From Streptomyces aurantiogriseus (GTDB taxonomy: Bacteria > Actinomycetota > Actinomycetes > Streptomycetales > Streptomycetaceae), in assembly GCF_014649375.1 (NCBI RefSeq), contig NZ_BMSX01000003.1:496001-560000 (forward strand): a stretch of DNA of 64,000 nt, given 5' to 3'. The notes below the pieces were generated by a model. That model was given only the letters and a program-made list of their open reading frames with translations. It had not been told where the DNA came from and made no database searches. The number at the start of each line of letters is the position of its first letter. Position 1 is the stretch's first letter. Of the stretch, positions 62,995 to 64,000 are shown piece after piece. The position numbers were made by a program, and so were the translations under genes.

Positions 62995-64000
62995 GTGAGC
63001 GAGATACCAGCGAAGGCCACGGAGTCCGAGGACCCGTCGGACGGCGCGAGGGCTGGGGCCGCGGGTGCGCTCGCGGGCGAGGCCGGGCACACCCTGGGTG
63101 AGGGCGAGGGGGAGGTGCCGGCCGGGGACGCCATGTGGCAGAGCAGTCCGCCCGGCTCGATCTACGACTACATCAAGGTCGCGTCGTTCTCCATCGGCCC
63201 CGACGGGCTGGTCGACCAGTGGAGCCTGCGCGCCGAGCAGATCCTCGGCATCTCCGCCGAGCGGGCCGTCGGCATGGACCCCATCGACGCGTTCATCGAC
63301 TCGGACCTGCGCGAACGCGGCCAGCGCAAGATGGCCGAGATTCTCGACGGGCGGGAGTGGACCGGCGTGGTCCCCTTCCGGATCCCGGACACGGCCGAGG
63401 GCGAGCGCGGCGAGGAGGGCCTCGCCGAGGTGTACGTCATGCCGACGCGCACTCAGGAGGGCGAGAAGGCCGCCGTGTGCATCGTCGTCGACGTCCGCAC
63501 GCTGCGCAGCATCGAGACCGATCTTGCCGCCTCGCAGTCGATTTTCGGTCAATCCCCTTTCGGTTTCCTGCTGATTGACACCGATCTGCGGGTCCGCCGC
63601 GCCAACAAGCGGTTCGCCTCGATCTTCGGCGGAACCCCCGACGACCACCGCGGCAAGGGCGTGCACGACTACCTGCCCCGGTCCGAGGCCGAGCGGGTCA
63701 GCGCGGTCCTGCGCCGGGTCCTGCAGACCGGCGACTCCATCACGGACATGCACGTCACGGGCTTCGTGCCGGGATCCGAGGAGCGCCGCCACTGGTCCAT
63801 CAACCTCTACCGCGTGCACAGCGGCAGCGGACGCCCCATCGGCATCGCCTGGCTCGGCCTCGACGTCACCGCCCGGCGCGCCGCCGCCCGCGAGGCCGCC
63901 GCCGCACGGCGCAATCTCGCCCTTCTGAACGAGGCGGGCGCCCGCATAGGGAACTCCCTCGACCTGGAGACGACCGCGCGCGAACTCCTCGACGTCGTCG
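62995..64000 (+). CDS. PAS-domain sensor protein, probable SpoIIE-type phosphatase (3' end outside window)
   Basis: 335 residues are visible and the frame is open to the window end. After an acidic, Gly/Ala-rich leader, a first PAS domain (IKVASFSIGPDGLVDQWSLRAEQILGISAERAVGMDPID; landmarks SIGPDGLVDQWS and EQILGIS) and a second (FGFLLIDTDLRVRRANKRFASIFGGTPDDHRGKGVHDYLP; landmarks FLLIDTDLRVRRAN) are followed by the helical start of a GAF domain (LALLNEAGARIGNSLDLETTAREL). Streptomyces proteins with this order normally end in a SpoIIE PP2C phosphatase domain and control anti-sigma pathways; the neighbouring HATPase protein supports this. GTG start. Confidence 0.75.
   Translation, partial: MSEIPAKATESEDPSDGARAGAAGALAGEAGHTLGEGEGEVPAGDAMWQSSPPGSIYDYIKVASFSIGPDGLVDQWSLRAEQILGISAERAVGMDPIDAFIDSDLRERGQRKMAEILDGREWTGVVPFRIPDTAEGERGEEGLAEVYVMPTRTQEGEKAAVCIVVDVRTLRSIETDLAASQSIFGQSPFGFLLIDTDLRVRRANKRFASIFGGTPDDHRGKGVHDYLPRSEAERVSAVLRRVLQTGDSITDMHVTGFVPGSEERRHWSINLYRVHSGSGRPIGIAWLGLDVTARRAAAREAAAARRNLALLNEAGARIGNSLDLETTARELLDVV

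Overview
The window is high-GC actinobacterial DNA, almost certainly Streptomyces. Signs are an AfsA/ArpA-type gamma-butyrolactone cassette, SARP regulators, a MelC1/tyrosinase-type pair, the small SPOR-like, DUF4190 and SpoIIE-PAS housekeeping proteins, and frequent GTG/TTG starts with start/stop overlaps. Most of it (about 0.05-46.6 kb) reads as one large biosynthetic gene cluster that contains no NRPS, PKS or carrier protein; 46.7-64 kb is flanking or accessory DNA.

Layout. (1) 0-3.7 kb: signalling and control, with an SDR, an AfsA-like synthase, an ArpA-like TetR receptor and a SARP; operator-like elements lie before the TetR/AfsA pair and before the SARP. (2) 3.7-15.2 kb: a phenazine-type 3-hydroxyanthranilate module (class II DAHP synthase, EntA-like SDR, PhzD-like isochorismatase, PhzE-like ADIC synthase, small ABM-like protein). 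It is bracketed by two paralogous IS701-transposase-like proteins that have lost catalytic residues and by a GAF/PucR regulator. A common palindromic motif lies in the three regulatory regions of this block. (3) 15.4-24.2 kb: nine tightly overlapping minus-strand genes including a GH3-type ligase, a thymidylate-kinase-like P-loop protein, a protein resembling an arginyl-tRNA synthetase core, two methyltransferases, a flavoprotein, a LysR effector domain without its HTH, and an unrecognised protein. (4) 24.3-26.5 kb: WrbA and a Tat-exported multicopper oxidase of the phenoxazinone-synthase/CotA type. (5) 26.7-34.2 kb: a second SARP, then aspartokinase, griI, griH (3-amino-4-hydroxybenzoate synthesis), a LigW-like amidohydrolase, a PaaK-like ligase and an alcohol dehydrogenase. 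(6) 34.2-46.6 kb: LuxR regulator, BBE-like oxidase, MFS exporter, griC-griD (aryl carboxylate reductase), griE-griF (o-aminophenol oxidase and its chaperone), a secreted esterase, an asparagine-synthetase homologue and a DsbA-like protein, ending in a strong hairpin.

How it may work together (inference): the cluster supplies two different o-aminophenol monomers, 3-hydroxyanthranilate from chorismate and 3-amino-4-hydroxybenzoate (and its aldehyde) from aspartate semialdehyde plus dihydroxyacetone phosphate. It carries two unrelated copper oxidases able to couple o-aminophenols into phenoxazinones, an amidohydrolase/ligase pair of the kind used for benzoxazole closure, and several template-independent ATP-dependent acyl-activating enzymes. 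The product is probably a phenoxazinone- or benzoxazole-type aromatic amide. I do not recognise the whole cluster as a described one.

Flank: a MarR/Bcr-type efflux pair with a perfect 18-bp palindrome, a PsuG-HAD-acyltransferase run, chorismate synthase next to a shikimate kinase-DHQ synthase fusion, a LysR gene broken by an in-frame TGA, a possible serpin fragment, and ordinary Streptomyces genes up to a PAS-domain protein cut by the window end.
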